From assembly GCF_025398155.2 (NCBI RefSeq), contig NZ_CP104562.2, positions 1,302,001-1,366,000 of the forward strand: a stretch of DNA of 64,000 bases, given 5' to 3'. A program made the position numbers and the translations under genes. The stretch comes from Roseateles amylovorans (lineage in GTDB: Bacteria; Pseudomonadota; Gammaproteobacteria; Burkholderiales; Burkholderiaceae_C). The notes under the pieces were generated by a model, which worked only from the letters and a program-made list of their open reading frames with translations, was not told the DNA's origin and did not search any database. Numbering within the stretch: the first letter of the stretch is position 1; every line of letters begins with the position of its first letter. Of the stretch, positions 1 through 9,885 are shown piece after piece.

Positions 1-151
1 GTCCATACCGACGCGCGGGTAACGGGTGTTTCAAGTTCGTATCCAAGGCGGCGGCGCGCTTGCGGGCGACACGGTGCTTTCCTCTAATGCGCCCGGTCTG
101 AGGTCACACGGCAGGCCATTCAATGCCGTGGCCATCAGCGGAGGACCCCCT

Positions 152-3100
152 GTGAACGCTCAACAAATCCAAGTGCGCCGAGGCTGGCGCGCATTCGCCT
201 CTCGCCATGGCGCGGCGCTGCTCGGCGCGGCCGTGCTCAGCGCCTGCGGGGGTGAAGACCACGCGGCCGACGGCACCAAGGCGACGCCGGTGGCTGCGGA
301 CCCCACACCCGTGGCGGTGACGGTGCCGGCCGGCCGCTATGTGCTGGCGCAGGCCTCGTCCGGGCTGTGCCTGTCCGGCAGCACCAGCGCCACCCGCGGT
401 ACCGTGGTCACCGCGGCCTGCAGTGGCGCCACCGCCCAGTCCTACGACCTCAGCATGAATGCCGACGGCACCTGGCGGCTGGTGAACGTGGCCACCGGCC
501 TGTCGCTGGACCTCGAGGCGATGTCCACCGCTGAAGGCGCGGCGATCCAGCTCTGGGCCGCCAACGACACCACCGCCCAGCGCTTCACCCTGCAGCGCAC
601 CCAGGGCGTGCGCTACAGCCTCAAGAACAGCGGCAGCGGCAAATGCGTGGCGGTGCAGGGCCAGGCGCTCAAGCAGATGAGCTGCAATGCGCAGCCCGAG
701 CAACTGCTGCTGCTCTATCCGCAATCAACCACGGCCGGCGTGGCGCGTGGCCTGCTGCCGATCGGCCAGTTCAGCTTCCGCTCGGCGCTGTCCGGCCTGT
801 GCCTGGACGTCGACGGTGCCAGCACCGCCGACGGCGCCCGCGCGGTGCAGACCGCCTGCGCCAGCGGCGACAGCCAGCGCTTCGACCTGAGCGTGGCGGC
901 GGATGGTCGCTATCGGCTCCAGAACCTGCGCAGCGGCAAGCTGATCGATGTGGCCACCGGCGGCGTCGACAGCGGCCTGGCGATCCAGCAATGGGTCGAC
1001 AACGGCGGCGCCAATCAGCACTTCACGCCGATCCTCTCGGCCGGTGCGGTGCTGCTGCAGGCCGGGCACAGCGGCAAGTGCATCGACATCAAGGATGAAA
1101 GCCGCGCCAGCGGCGCCGTGCTCCAGCAATGGGAGTGCGGCGTCGACAAGGCCAATCAGCAATGGCAACTGGTGATCAACGGCGCCGACAGCGACCAGGT
1201 CTTCGTGCCGCCGGCCGCGCCGACGCCCCCCCCGGGCACCGGCGATGGCGGCAGCACCACGCCGACCGATCCCGGCACCGGCGGCGGCACCACGCCGCCG
1301 ACCACCGATCCGACGCCCACCCCCACGCCCACCCCGGGCCCCACCACCGCGCTGCAGCTGCCGCTGGAACTGCTGGGCGACGGCATGCCGGATGCGCCGG
1401 TCATCGCCACCGCCAACCTCACCCTGGATGCGGCACGCCTGGGCACCGCGACGCAGCTCTGGTTCAAATGCCATCGCTGCGGCTTCTTCGGGCCGCCTGA
1501 ATTCGAGGCCACCCGGCTGCCCCCGACCCGCATCAAGGGCAGTCTGCGGGTGCTGGGCGGCACCGCGCCGGCCAATGCCGGCAACATCCCTTGGGTCGAC
1601 ATCACCGACAGCACCATGACCCTGGCGGATGCCGAGCGGGTGCAGGGTGGTCTGAACCGCGGCGGTGCCTACACCGTGCGCATCGGCTTCGCGCTCGATG
1701 CCGCCACGCGGGCGCGCCTGGTGGCCGGCGTGAACCTGGTGCAGTTCCGATTCAACGGCACTGATGGCGAGTCCAACGGCTACCGCGTGATCGCATTGCA
1801 ACTGCGCGATGCGCAGGGCCAGAGCCTGGCCACCAACGCGGTGCAGATGGCCGACATCCAGACCGAGAAGCTGGCTGGCAAGGCGCTCACCGCCGAGGTG
1901 AGCGCCGGTGAGTCGCTCTGGTATGGGCAGAACCGACTGATGAAATCCGCGCTGACCGGCCGTGCGATCAAGGCGGCCTGCGCCTCCTGCCATGCCTCCG
2001 ATGGCCGGGATCTGCAGTACTTCAATTACTCCAACAACGCCATCGTTCAGCGTTCGCGCTTCCACGGCCTGACCGACGCCCAGGGCAAGCAGATCGCCGC
2101 CTTCCTGCGCTACAGCCAGCAGGCGGTGCCGCATGTGGCGCAGGCTGCGCCGTGGAATCCGCCCTACCAGCCGGGCCCGGGCCTGGACAGCAAACCCATC
2201 GCCGAATGGGCCGCCGGCGCGGGCCTCGAGGCGGTGCTGGATTCGCCGACCGACGCGGTCAAGTCGCTGTTCGGCAAGCCGCTGGACGGCACGGCGCTGG
2301 CGCTCACCCAGGCCGATGTCGACCGCGTGATGGATGCCAACGCCACCCTCAATGCGCGTGAGGTGCAGATGCCGATCCAGTATCCGGACTGGAATGCCTA
2401 CCTGCCGGCCATGCATCCGATGGACATCTGGCCGGTGGGCGCGAATGCCGCCGGCTCGTTCGAAGGCGGAGCGACCTTCGCCGGCAACGGCCGGCTGAAT
2501 CCGCTGGCCACGACCAAGAAGGTCGCGGCCTGGTTCGAGTCGCACCGCAATCCCAATGGCGTCTACGGCGACTGGAGTCATCTCACGCCTGCTCAGCGCA
2601 ATGAGATCCAGAGCCTGCTGCAGCCGTACGGCTTCGAGGTGTATGCGTTCCTCGGCGGCGGGCGCGGCAATCACATCGCCCCGTCCGGCCAGTACGGCGC
2701 GCAGGTCGGCGCGGCAAATCTGCAGAAGCTGGCCTCGGCGAGCAACACGGCGGCCGAGCCGGCGGCCTTCACCACCAATGCCTTCATCGAGCGGGTGGTG
2801 GGCAGCCTGCTGCAATGGAATGTGGTGCAGCAGTGGGAATGGGCGCAGCGCTTCGGGCTGGAGGGCAACCAGCAATGGTTCATCGGCGATTACGACGCCA
2901 CCGCCAAGACCTGGAAGGGCCGGGGTGAAGTCCGCGGCTGGCCGTTCAACACGGTGAGCGCGTTCTATCTGGCGCCGCACATGGTCTACCAGAGCGACCA
3001 GGACAGCAGCGGCAAGCTCACCCGCGAATGGTTCATGGCCTGGGAGGCCGGCAACAAGCCGGGCTCCTACTACCGGACCAATGCCTGGTACCAGGCGCAG

Positions 3101-3784
3101 GTCACCATCAACCCGGGTGCGCAAAGCGACTGGGTGAACTTCTCGGTGGACTGGCCCTATCTCACCGGCTTCGACGAGGTCCTCGCCGATCAGTTGGGCA
3201 CCGGCACCCCCGCCACGGCCACCGCCGCCACCCTCAGCCACATCCGGCTGCTGCAGGCGCGCATCAAGTCGGCGCAGTATGTGAACAATGCCATCCCGTT
3301 GTATGTGGCCACCGATACGCGATCCTTGATCGACAACCGCGGCCGCTTCAGCCGGGCCCAGGTGCTCAAGCACCTCATGCCGACCAACTTCATGGATGCG
3401 ACGTCGACGCAGGGCACCGCCGGCTCGCGCTACAAGCGGCTGGACCAGCTGCAGTCCAACTTCTCGCTGCTGGTGCTCAACGGCGCGTTGCGACAGTTCA
3501 ACCAGGTCTATGCCACCACGGATCCGGCGGCCTGGCGGCGGTGCGATCCCAACAACACCGACCTGGGTGAGCCGGAACCGACGGCGGGCTTTGCCTTCTG
3601 CCTGGACCGCAGCCGCCAGCCGTTGGTGTTGCTGTCGCCCGGCGTCTATGCGATGAACTCGGTGGACTACCGCATCACCGGCGAGCAGAAGCTGCAGTAC
3701 GCGGTGTGGAAGGCCGGCACGCTCGGGGCGGATCCGGCACGTATCTCCACGCTGAATGGCTGGATCCAGCGGGCATGGCCCTGA
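152..3784 (+). CDS. secreted lipoprotein with ricin-type lectin domains and a cytochrome c domain
   Basis: About 1210 aa. The GTG at 152 is chosen because GGAGGA lies just upstream and it gives a signal sequence ending in a lipobox (LSAC), so an envelope lipoprotein is expected. Residues ~45-195 and ~210-350 look like beta-trefoil ricin B repeats (recurring SGLCL/SGKCI and IQLW/IQQW/LQQW motifs), a carbohydrate-binding fold. A Pro/Thr/Gly linker follows (~360-400). The C-terminal half has a haem c site, CASCH, near residue 610, and a long region after it with no family I can name. The combination suggests a glycan-binding redox protein at the cell surface; substrate and partner are unknown. 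An open frame starting at 26 adds 42 residues with no signal peptide and is less likely. Confidence 0.75.
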   Translation: MNAQQIQVRRGWRAFASRHGAALLGAAVLSACGGEDHAADGTKATPVAADPTPVAVTVPAGRYVLAQASSGLCLSGSTSATRGTVVTAACSGATAQSYDLSMNADGTWRLVNVATGLSLDLEAMSTAEGAAIQLWAANDTTAQRFTLQRTQGVRYSLKNSGSGKCVAVQGQALKQMSCNAQPEQLLLLYPQSTTAGVARGLLPIGQFSFRSALSGLCLDVDGASTADGARAVQTACASGDSQRFDLSVAADGRYRLQNLRSGKLIDVATGGVDSGLAIQQWVDNGGANQHFTPILSAGAVLLQAGHSGKCIDIKDESRASGAVLQQWECGVDKANQQWQLVINGADSDQVFVPPAAPTPPPGTGDGGSTTPTDPGTGGGTTPPTTDPTPTPTPTPGPTTALQLPLELLGDGMPDAPVIATANLTLDAARLGTATQLWFKCHRCGFFGPPEFEATRLPPTRIKGSLRVLGGTAPANAGNIPWVDITDSTMTLADAERVQGGLNRGGAYTVRIGFALDAATRARLVAGVNLVQFRFNGTDGESNGYRVIALQLRDAQGQSLATNAVQMADIQTEKLAGKALTAEVSAGESLWYGQNRLMKSALTGRAIKAACASCHASDGRDLQYFNYSNNAIVQRSRFHGLTDAQGKQIAAFLRYSQQAVPHVAQAAPWNPPYQPGPGLDSKPIAEWAAGAGLEAVLDSPTDAVKSLFGKPLDGTALALTQADVDRVMDANATLNAREVQMPIQYPDWNAYLPAMHPMDIWPVGANAAGSFEGGATFAGNGRLNPLATTKKVAAWFESHRNPNGVYGDWSHLTPAQRNEIQSLLQPYGFEVYAFLGGGRGNHIAPSGQYGAQVGAANLQKLASASNTAAEPAAFTTNAFIERVVGSLLQWNVVQQWEWAQRFGLEGNQQWFIGDYDATAKTWKGRGEVRGWPFNTVSAFYLAPHMVYQSDQDSSGKLTREWFMAWEAGNKPGSYYRTNAWYQAQVTINPGAQSDWVNFSVDWPYLTGFDEVLADQLGTGTPATATAATLSHIRLLQARIKSAQYVNNAIPLYVATDTRSLIDNRGRFSRAQVLKHLMPTNFMDATSTQGTAGSRYKRLDQLQSNFSLLVLNGALRQFNQVYATTDPAAWRRCDPNNTDLGEPEPTAGFAFCLDRSRQPLVLLSPGVYAMNSVDYRITGEQKLQYAVWKAGTLGADPARISTLNGWIQRAWP

Positions 3785-3855
3785 CGTGTGCGTCCTGCGC
3801 CCCCGCCCACGCAGTGTCCCTACTGTCACGGGGGCCGGGCCGCCGCTCCTAGACT

Positions 3856-3899
3856 CCGCGGCTCGCGGCTGTCAGAGCCCGCTGTGCGGTGAGCCGCGG
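3856..3899. other. 9-bp inverted repeat in the gap before the OYE gene
   Basis: CCGCGGCTC at 3856-3864 and GAGCCGCGG at 3891-3899 are exact inverted repeats separated by 26 bases. It could end the upstream transcript or fold in the leader of the flavin oxidoreductase gene. No T-run follows, so a Rho-independent terminator is not well supported. Confidence 0.3.
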
Positions 3900-3979
3900 G
3901 GTGGGAACAGCCGTGTCGATTCCGTCACTACTGCCGACACTGCTGGCCTGCAGCAGTGCTCAATCAAGGTCCTGCCACG

Positions 3980-5083
3980 ATGTCCGATCTGTTCTCTCCG
4001 TTCACCCTGAAGTCCGTGACCCTGCGCAACCGCATTGCGGTGCCGCCGATGTGCCAATACAGCGCGGTCGACGGCCTGGTCAACGACTGGCACCTGGCCC
4101 ACTACACCGGTCTGGCTCGCGGCGGCGCGGGGCTGGTGATCGTCGAAGCCACCGGCGTGTCGCCCGAAGGCCGCATCACCCCCGCCTGCCTGGGCCTGTG
4201 GAATGACGACCAGGCCCGCGGGCTGGCTGGCATTGCGGCGGCCATCAAGTCCGGCGGGGCGGTGCCCGGCATCCAGATCGGTCATGCGGGTCGCAAGGCC
4301 AGCGCCAATCGCCCCTGGGAGGGCGACGACCACATCGCCGAGGGCGATTCCCGCGGCTGGCCCACGCTGTCGCCGTCCGCCGTGCCCTTCGGCAAGCAGC
4401 TGTCGAAGACGCCCAAGGCCATGACGACGGACGACATCGCCCGCGTGCAGGCAGATTTCGTGGCGGCTGCAGTGCGCGCCCGCGATGCCGGCTTCGAATG
4501 GCTGGAGCTGCACTTTGCGCACGGCTATCTCGCGCAGAGTTTCTTCTCGATCCATGCCAACCAGCGCGACGACGCCTACGGCGGCGACGCGGTGCGCCGT
4601 GGCCGCTTCCTGCTGGACACCCTGCGTGCGGTGCGCGAGGTCTGGCCGCAGCATCTGCCGCTGACCGCCCGCTTCGGCGTGATCGAGTTCGACGGCCGGG
4701 ATGAGGAGACGCTCACCGAGGCCATCGCCCTGGTGCGGGCCATGCGCGAGTCGGGCCTGGACCTGCTGAATGTCAGCGTCGGCTTCTCCACGCCGGAGGC
4801 CCAGGTCCCTTGGGGACCAGCCTTCCTCGCGCCGATCGCCGAACGGGTGCGCCGCGAGGCCGGCCTGGCGGTCGCCTCGTCCTGGGGCATCGACACCCCG
4901 ACGCTGGCCGATGGCGTGATCCGCGCCGAGCAGATGGACCTGGTGATGGTGGGCCGCGCCATGCTGGCCAATCCGCACTGGCCCTACCAGACGGCGCTGG
5001 CGCTCAAGCGGGAACGTCCGTCCTGGGTCTTGCCCGCGCCGTATGCGCACTGGCTGGAGCGCTATCAGCCGGCCCAGGGCTGA
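3980..5083 (+). CDS. NADH:flavin oxidoreductase, Old Yellow Enzyme family (YqjM/NamA-like)
   Basis: 367 aa, the usual length for the class. An FMN-dependent ene-reductase that reduces activated C=C bonds with NAD(P)H in the cytoplasm. The start MSDLFSPF at 3980 matches the family N-terminus. VPPMCQYS (Cys25, Tyr27) is the YqjM-type active-site motif, and LHFAHGYL carries the paired substrate-binding histidines (about His178 and His181). The C-terminal MVGRAMLANPHWP is the FMN phosphate-binding region. It stands alone between the lectin/cytochrome gene and the convergent end of the eCIS operon. The physiological substrate cannot be read from the sequence. Confidence 0.93.
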   Translation: MSDLFSPFTLKSVTLRNRIAVPPMCQYSAVDGLVNDWHLAHYTGLARGGAGLVIVEATGVSPEGRITPACLGLWNDDQARGLAGIAAAIKSGGAVPGIQIGHAGRKASANRPWEGDDHIAEGDSRGWPTLSPSAVPFGKQLSKTPKAMTTDDIARVQADFVAAAVRARDAGFEWLELHFAHGYLAQSFFSIHANQRDDAYGGDAVRRGRFLLDTLRAVREVWPQHLPLTARFGVIEFDGRDEETLTEAIALVRAMRESGLDLLNVSVGFSTPEAQVPWGPAFLAPIAERVRREAGLAVASSWGIDTPTLADGVIRAEQMDLVMVGRAMLANPHWPYQTALALKRERPSWVLPAPYAHWLERYQPAQG

Positions 5084-5188
5084 TCCCCACCGTGCGGTGT
5101 GGCGGGGCGTGTCATTGAACCCTTACCGCGCCGCACCCCGCCGCACCGTCTGAAGGGCCTGTACGGCGCCAGCGGCCGAAGGCCTCTG

Positions 5189-5227
5189 GCGCTTGTCATT
5201 GGCGCATGTCATTGGCGCTTGTCATTG
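5189..5227. repeat. 13-bp tandem repeat, three copies
   Basis: GCGCTTGTCATTG occurs three times head to tail (the second copy has A for T at position 5), followed by a partial GCGCT. It lies between the convergent OYE gene and the last eCIS gene. It may have arisen by slippage; no function is evident. Confidence 0.7.
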
Positions 5228-5239
5228 GCGCTGCCGCCA

Positions 5240-8200
5240 TCAAGGTTCCTGCACCCGCGGCTTGAAGGTCACGATCACGCCGCCGATGACCAGGATCGCG
5301 ATCACGCCGTAGAGCAGGTAGTTCGCATCCCGCCACGCGGTCAGCGAGGGATCGCAACTCAGGATCGCGATGGCCACGGCCAGCGTCAGCACAAAGCCGA
5401 TCCACAGCCCCGCCAGCACATGGCGGCCCTGGCGCCGGACCCGGCAGCTCCACGCATAGAGCGCCAGGGCGCTCGCTTCGGCCAGCACCAGGAACTCCAG
5501 CAGCAGGCGCAGCGGCACGCGGTTGGGGCAGACGAAGGCGCACAGCGGCCCCGAGGCTTCGGTCTTCTTGAGGAAATGCTGATCGAGCTCGGCCAGGATC
5601 GCCGCCCCCTGGCCCACCTCGGCGCGTGGCAGCGGCCAGGTCGCCGCGCCGGCGAAAGTCCACTCCAGATAGGACAAGGTGCTGCCGATGGATTCGACCT
5701 CGGTCTGTGATTTCGGCGTGGGTTCGCCGAGACGGTGGAACACCACGGGCACGACGCTTTCCAGGAAGTCGATGCGCGCCTCGCCGTCGACCGACCCCTC
5801 GCGGTCCACCATGTCCCGCAGCCGGATGGCGCTGTCGTCGCTGGGATCGCCCATCAGGACCAGCAGATAGGCATGCAGACCGCTGGACCGGTGGTTGGCC
5901 ACCTCGTCATCCCGTCCACGGGTCCGCCGTGTGGCGGCGCTTGACGAGGCGTTCGCCGCCGGGGTGTCGTATTCGGTGTCCTGAATGAAGGCGGTCAGTT
6001 TGGCAAAGCTGTAGGGCCCATCGGCCTGACCCACTTCCAGGTCGGGCACCACCAGGTTCACATCGTAGGGCTGCCGATTGGCTTTCATCTTCGCTGTGAG
6101 CTTGTCCATGAACTGCCACAGGAACCGCTTGAACTTCGCCCGTTGCTCCGGCTCGGTCGGCGAGTCCTCGAAGAACACGGTGATGCCGTTGAACACCCGG
6201 TCCGGCTCACGCCAGCCGGGCAGCATCAAAGGCCGCAGCTTCGCCTGCCAGTCGCTGCGTCGTTCGTCGGCCAAGGCCAGGGCCTCCTCGACGGCGCGCT
6301 GGACCAGGGCGTCCTGCTGGGTCTGGGGCATCGCCAGCAAGGTCCGCCACTCGCGCCGATAGACCACCAGATCCATCTTCACACGGTGCCGCTGGGCTTC
6401 GGCCGAGAAGCCGGAGGCGTCGCCCTTGAGGTCGGGCGGCAGCGCCAGACGACCGTCGTCCTGGAGCACCGCGCCCATGTACTGCAGCCGGGTGAACTCC
6501 TTGAAGTCGACCTCGAACGCCGTCTTGGGGCTCATCCAGTAATTCGCGAAACCCACCACCTGGTTGCGGTTCTTGTTGGGCGAGCAAGCACAGCCGGTGC
6601 TGGTCCAGCGCAGCGGTTCGGCCTTGTCCAGCGGATGGATCTTGCGCGCGACCTGGACGATGTCCTCGATGTTGGTCGGGCTGAGCAGCGAGGCGTAGAA
6701 CTGCGGCAGATCGGCCACCTCGTCCGCCTTCAAGGGCACGGCCGATTGGCCTGAGCCACTGGATCCTGCGGCGCCGTACCGCTGTTTCGAGGTGGTCGAG
6801 CTGGTGGAGGACTCCGAGGCGGAGGCCGTCGCCTCCGATGCGGCTGCCGCGCTGATCGACGTCGGCTCCGGGCAACTGGCTTTCACCGTCTCCTTGCGTT
6901 GCGCGGCGATGTCCGCCACATGGCGCAGGAAGTAGTCGCAGCGGCGCGATTCCAGGGCGCGGCGGAACAAGGCCAGGGTCGGATATTCGATGTCGACCAG
7001 CGGTGTGATGATGGCCCGCAGCTGATCCGCGGTGGGGGCGTTCAGCGTGGCGTCCTTGTTGTCCTTGCTGTCCTTGGTGGACGGCGTGCCGCCGGCCACC
7101 GCCACAGGCGGGGGCTCGGCCGTGCCGTCCTTGGCGGCACGGCCGGTGTCGGCCTTGCCTGCGTCGGCGCTGTCGGTGCTGCCTGTGGCCGCGGACGCGG
7201 GGGCCGGCGGTGCGTCAGGCAGCAGGGCCGCGACATCGTCCGCTGTCAGTCGGTAGCTGGCCGGCACGTTGGCATTGAGATCTACCACGGCATCGAGGTC
7301 CTCCTGGCGCAGCCCGGTCATGCCGGTGGGCGGCGGCGGCGTGGCGGGCGGCTTCGCGCGGGCCGGTGCCGCGCGGGTGGCCGGGGCCGGGTCGACGATT
7401 CGCAGCACATAGCTCTGCTGAGCCTCCATCACGGTGGACGAGGCGTCCTCGGCCGTCAGCGTGAAGCTGAAATTGCCGACCTGGGTCGGCGTGCCGGACA
7501 GACGTCCCTGGGCATCGAAGTTCAGCCCCGGGGGCGCGGTGCCCTCCAGCAGGATGCGGTAGGGCGGACGGCCGCCCTGCACCAGCTCGCGCGGCGGGTA
7601 AGGCACGCCGCGCCGACCGCTGGGCAGCGGCACGGTGATGTAGACCAGCCGCAGATCCCGCGCCTCATCGGCTCGGCGCGGCTTCATCCACATCGTGCCG
7701 GGCGCCGTACCTGGCGCTGTACCTGGCGCTGTACCTGGCGCTGTACCTGGCGCTGCGCCGGGCGTCGTGCCGGCCTGGGGTCGGCTGGCGCTGTCCGAGG
7801 GGCCAGCGGTCGTCTTGTTGACCGCGGGTGCGGATGCGGGACCGGATGCGGCTGCGCCTGCGCCTGGGATTGACGCCGCAGACGCCGCCTGGGCCATCGC
7901 CGACGCGATCGCCGTGTTCAAGGCGGCGGACAGCGATGACGCTGTTGCCGCAGCCGCCGCTGCGGAGGCTGCCTCCGGCAAGCGGAGCGGGAAGCTGACG
8001 GCAGACGCCGCCGCGGCGGCGGCACTGGCCGCTTCCGCGCTCTTGGCCGACAGCGTGTTCAACGCGGCGGCCGCCGAGGCCGCCGCGGAGGCCACGCCCG
8101 CGACCTTGGCGGACACCGGCACCTGCAGTTGCATGGCGGGAATCTGCACCGGCACCTGCACCATGGGCGAGGCTGTTGTCGGCGCGGCCTGGGCGAGCTT

Positions 8201-8383
8201 GAGTGTCGGCGCCGGGTCGCCGGCCCAGGCGTGGATGGCCAGACCAGCCACGGCGGCCAGCATGCCGGCGACGAAGATCCGCGCCCGTCGGCAGCGCGGG
8301 CAATCCGGCCGGCGGCGCCGAGCGGCGCCGGTGCTGGCGGAGGCGGAAGCGTGGGGGGTGGAACGACTGCGTCGATCGCTCAT
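5240..8383 (-). CDS. eCIS-linked membrane protein with Ig-like and GH18-like regions, unknown function
   Basis: 1047 aa, last gene of the eCIS operon, 2 bases after the AAA+ ATPase. One N-terminal membrane segment (~34-54) follows an Arg-rich stretch; three more lie near the C-terminus (~960-980, ~985-1003, ~1020-1040). Positive charges favour both ends in the cytoplasm and about 900 residues in the periplasm. That part has Ala-rich low complexity (~60-230), a putative Ig domain (~254-327, with GLNFDAQGRLSGTPTQ), a charged linker, and a region (~700-880, with FNGITVFFEDSP, VNLVVPD and YLLVLMGD) resembling a chitinase-like barrel that lacks the DxxDxDxE motif. It has no counterpart in classical Afp/PVC loci. 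It could anchor or dock the particle at the envelope, or act in release; this is inference from position and topology. Confidence 0.8.
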   Translation of the reverse strand: MSDRRSRSTPHASASASTGAARRRRPDCPRCRRARIFVAGMLAAVAGLAIHAWAGDPAPTLKLAQAAPTTASPMVQVPVQIPAMQLQVPVSAKVAGVASAAASAAAALNTLSAKSAEAASAAAAAASAVSFPLRLPEAASAAAAAATASSLSAALNTAIASAMAQAASAASIPGAGAAASGPASAPAVNKTTAGPSDSASRPQAGTTPGAAPGTAPGTAPGTAPGTAPGTMWMKPRRADEARDLRLVYITVPLPSGRRGVPYPPRELVQGGRPPYRILLEGTAPPGLNFDAQGRLSGTPTQVGNFSFTLTAEDASSTVMEAQQSYVLRIVDPAPATRAAPARAKPPATPPPPTGMTGLRQEDLDAVVDLNANVPASYRLTADDVAALLPDAPPAPASAATGSTDSADAGKADTGRAAKDGTAEPPPVAVAGGTPSTKDSKDNKDATLNAPTADQLRAIITPLVDIEYPTLALFRRALESRRCDYFLRHVADIAAQRKETVKASCPEPTSISAAAASEATASASESSTSSTTSKQRYGAAGSSGSGQSAVPLKADEVADLPQFYASLLSPTNIEDIVQVARKIHPLDKAEPLRWTSTGCACSPNKNRNQVVGFANYWMSPKTAFEVDFKEFTRLQYMGAVLQDDGRLALPPDLKGDASGFSAEAQRHRVKMDLVVYRREWRTLLAMPQTQQDALVQRAVEEALALADERRSDWQAKLRPLMLPGWREPDRVFNGITVFFEDSPTEPEQRAKFKRFLWQFMDKLTAKMKANRQPYDVNLVVPDLEVGQADGPYSFAKLTAFIQDTEYDTPAANASSSAATRRTRGRDDEVANHRSSGLHAYLLVLMGDPSDDSAIRLRDMVDREGSVDGEARIDFLESVVPVVFHRLGEPTPKSQTEVESIGSTLSYLEWTFAGAATWPLPRAEVGQGAAILAELDQHFLKKTEASGPLCAFVCPNRVPLRLLLEFLVLAEASALALYAWSCRVRRQGRHVLAGLWIGFVLTLAVAIAILSCDPSLTAWRDANYLLYGVIAILVIGGVIVTFKPRVQEP
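7698..7757. repeat. 12-bp tandem repeat inside the eCIS membrane protein gene
   Basis: The unit CCTGGCGCTGTA is repeated three times exactly, with degenerate copies on both sides. On the minus strand it encodes repeated Ala-Pro-Gly-Thr units in the flexible region before the Ig-like domain. In-frame slippage would change linker length without breaking the gene. Confidence 0.8.
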
Positions 8384-8385
8384 GG

Positions 8386-9885
8386 CTACACCATCCGCCC
8401 TTCCTTGCGCAGTTCCTTGGCCACACCCTTGCGCAGGTCGGCACTCTCGATGCGCTCGCGGCCCGCCTGCACCGCATTCAGGGCGCCGTAGCGCACCACA
8501 TTCGCGATCGCGCCGCCGGCCAGCTCATACCGCTCGGCCAGGGCGTGCAGGTCCACGTCTGGCGCCAGGCGACCGGTGTGCCGCACCATGCCTTCCCACA
8601 GCCGCAGCCGTTGATCCGCATCCGGCATCGGGAAATGCACCACCGATTGGAAGCGCCGCGCGAAGGCCTCGTCGATGTTGCCCTTCAGGTTGGTCGCCAG
8701 GATCACCGTGCCGGGGAAGTCCTCCACCCGTTGCAGCAGGTAGGAGACTTCCTGGTTGGCATAGCGGTCGTTGGAGCTGGAGGTCGCGGTGCGTTTGCCG
8801 AAGAGCGCATCCGCCTCGTCGAAGAACAGGATCCAGCGGCGATGCTCGGCCTGGTCGAACACCTGGGCCAGGTTCTTCTCGGTCTCACCGATGTATTTGG
8901 ACACGACCATCGACAGATCGATCCGGTAGACATCCGCGCCCACCGCCTGGCCGATCAGCGTGGCGGTGAGTGTCTTGCCGGTGCCCGGCGGGCCGAAGAA
9001 CAGGCTCCGGTAGCCGGGCTTGAGCGACTTGTCCAGATGCCAGTCCCGCATCAGCGCCTCGCCATGCCGGGCCCAGGTGGTCAGGCTCTGCACTTCTTCC
9101 AGCGCATCGCTGTCCAGCACCAGGTCATCCCAGCACAGCCGCGTGGTGATCAGCTTGGCGGGGAAGCCGGCGCTGTAGTCAGGCTTGCGCGATTCGCCGG
9201 TGATCAGCAGGTCCAGCGTTTCCGCCGTGATGTGCAGCGCGGCGCAGAACCAGGGTTCGCCGGGGGCGTCGTGATCCAGCCGGATCAGGCCGTTGCGGCG
9301 CAGCGGCGCATCGTCTTCCAGCGTGCGACGCAGTTGCACCCGTCGCGACAGGTCCTCGCCGGCGATGAGAAAGGCCGCGGTTTCCGCCGTGGGCAGGAAG
9401 CCGCCGTGGGCACGGCCCTTCCATCCGCCGAATTCACTGAAGCCGCGGTCGAGGTTGCGGTTGCGCACGAACAGCATGTCCAGCAGTTGAGGCCGCAGGT
9501 GGGGTGCGAGGGCCAGCGCCAGCACCAATCGATCGTCCGGCGTCAGGCCCAGTGACTTGACCAGCCGGCCGTGGTCGCTGTCCAGGTCCAGGGGCGGGGG
9601 CGCACTGGGTCGCTGATCCGGACGCTGGTCCGGGCGCTGATCGGCTCGGCCCTCACTGGCCCGACCCTCCGGCGACGCCACCAGCGTCGGCCGGGAGACC
9701 GCGCCGCCGGCCGCCAGGCGCAGCTCGTCGGTGCCGGTGCCGGTGGCGCTGACGGTGTCGCCGGCCTCCTGCCCGAAGTGCGCACCGATGCGCAGCTGCA
9801 GCACCCGGTCCAGCCAGCTCAGTTCTCGTTCCAGCGCGCGGGCGTTCACCGCCACCCGCCGCCGTTGCTCATCGCCAGTCCACAT
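8386..9885 (-). CDS. eCIS AAA+ ATPase (Afp15/Pvc15-like)
   Basis: 499 aa. Winged-helix-like N-terminal half, then a AAA+ domain with Walker A GPPGTGKT (~297-304), Walker B ILFFDEADALFG, and arginine-finger region FARRFQSVVHFP. An RPDQRPDQRP low-complexity linker lies near residue 85. Afp15/Pvc15 ATPases are required for assembly or stability of contractile particles and are conserved across eCIS loci. The start overlaps the tape-measure gene by 17 bases, indicating translational coupling. Identity rests on the AAA+ motifs plus position directly after the tape measure. Confidence 0.93.
   Translation of the reverse strand: MWTGDEQRRRVAVNARALERELSWLDRVLQLRIGAHFGQEAGDTVSATGTGTDELRLAAGGAVSRPTLVASPEGRASEGRADQRPDQRPDQRPSAPPPLDLDSDHGRLVKSLGLTPDDRLVLALALAPHLRPQLLDMLFVRNRNLDRGFSEFGGWKGRAHGGFLPTAETAAFLIAGEDLSRRVQLRRTLEDDAPLRRNGLIRLDHDAPGEPWFCAALHITAETLDLLITGESRKPDYSAGFPAKLITTRLCWDDLVLDSDALEEVQSLTTWARHGEALMRDWHLDKSLKPGYRSLFFGPPGTGKTLTATLIGQAVGADVYRIDLSMVVSKYIGETEKNLAQVFDQAEHRRWILFFDEADALFGKRTATSSSNDRYANQEVSYLLQRVEDFPGTVILATNLKGNIDEAFARRFQSVVHFPMPDADQRLRLWEGMVRHTGRLAPDVDLHALAERYELAGGAIANVVRYGALNAVQAGRERIESADLRKGVAKELRKEGRMV

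Noticed and set aside
725..3829. 1034-aa minus-strand open frame opposite the lectin/cytochrome gene
   Set aside because: His/Arg/Gly-rich composition with no motif; it is the antisense shadow expected in high-GC coding DNA, while the plus frame has a signal peptide, lectin repeats and CASCH.
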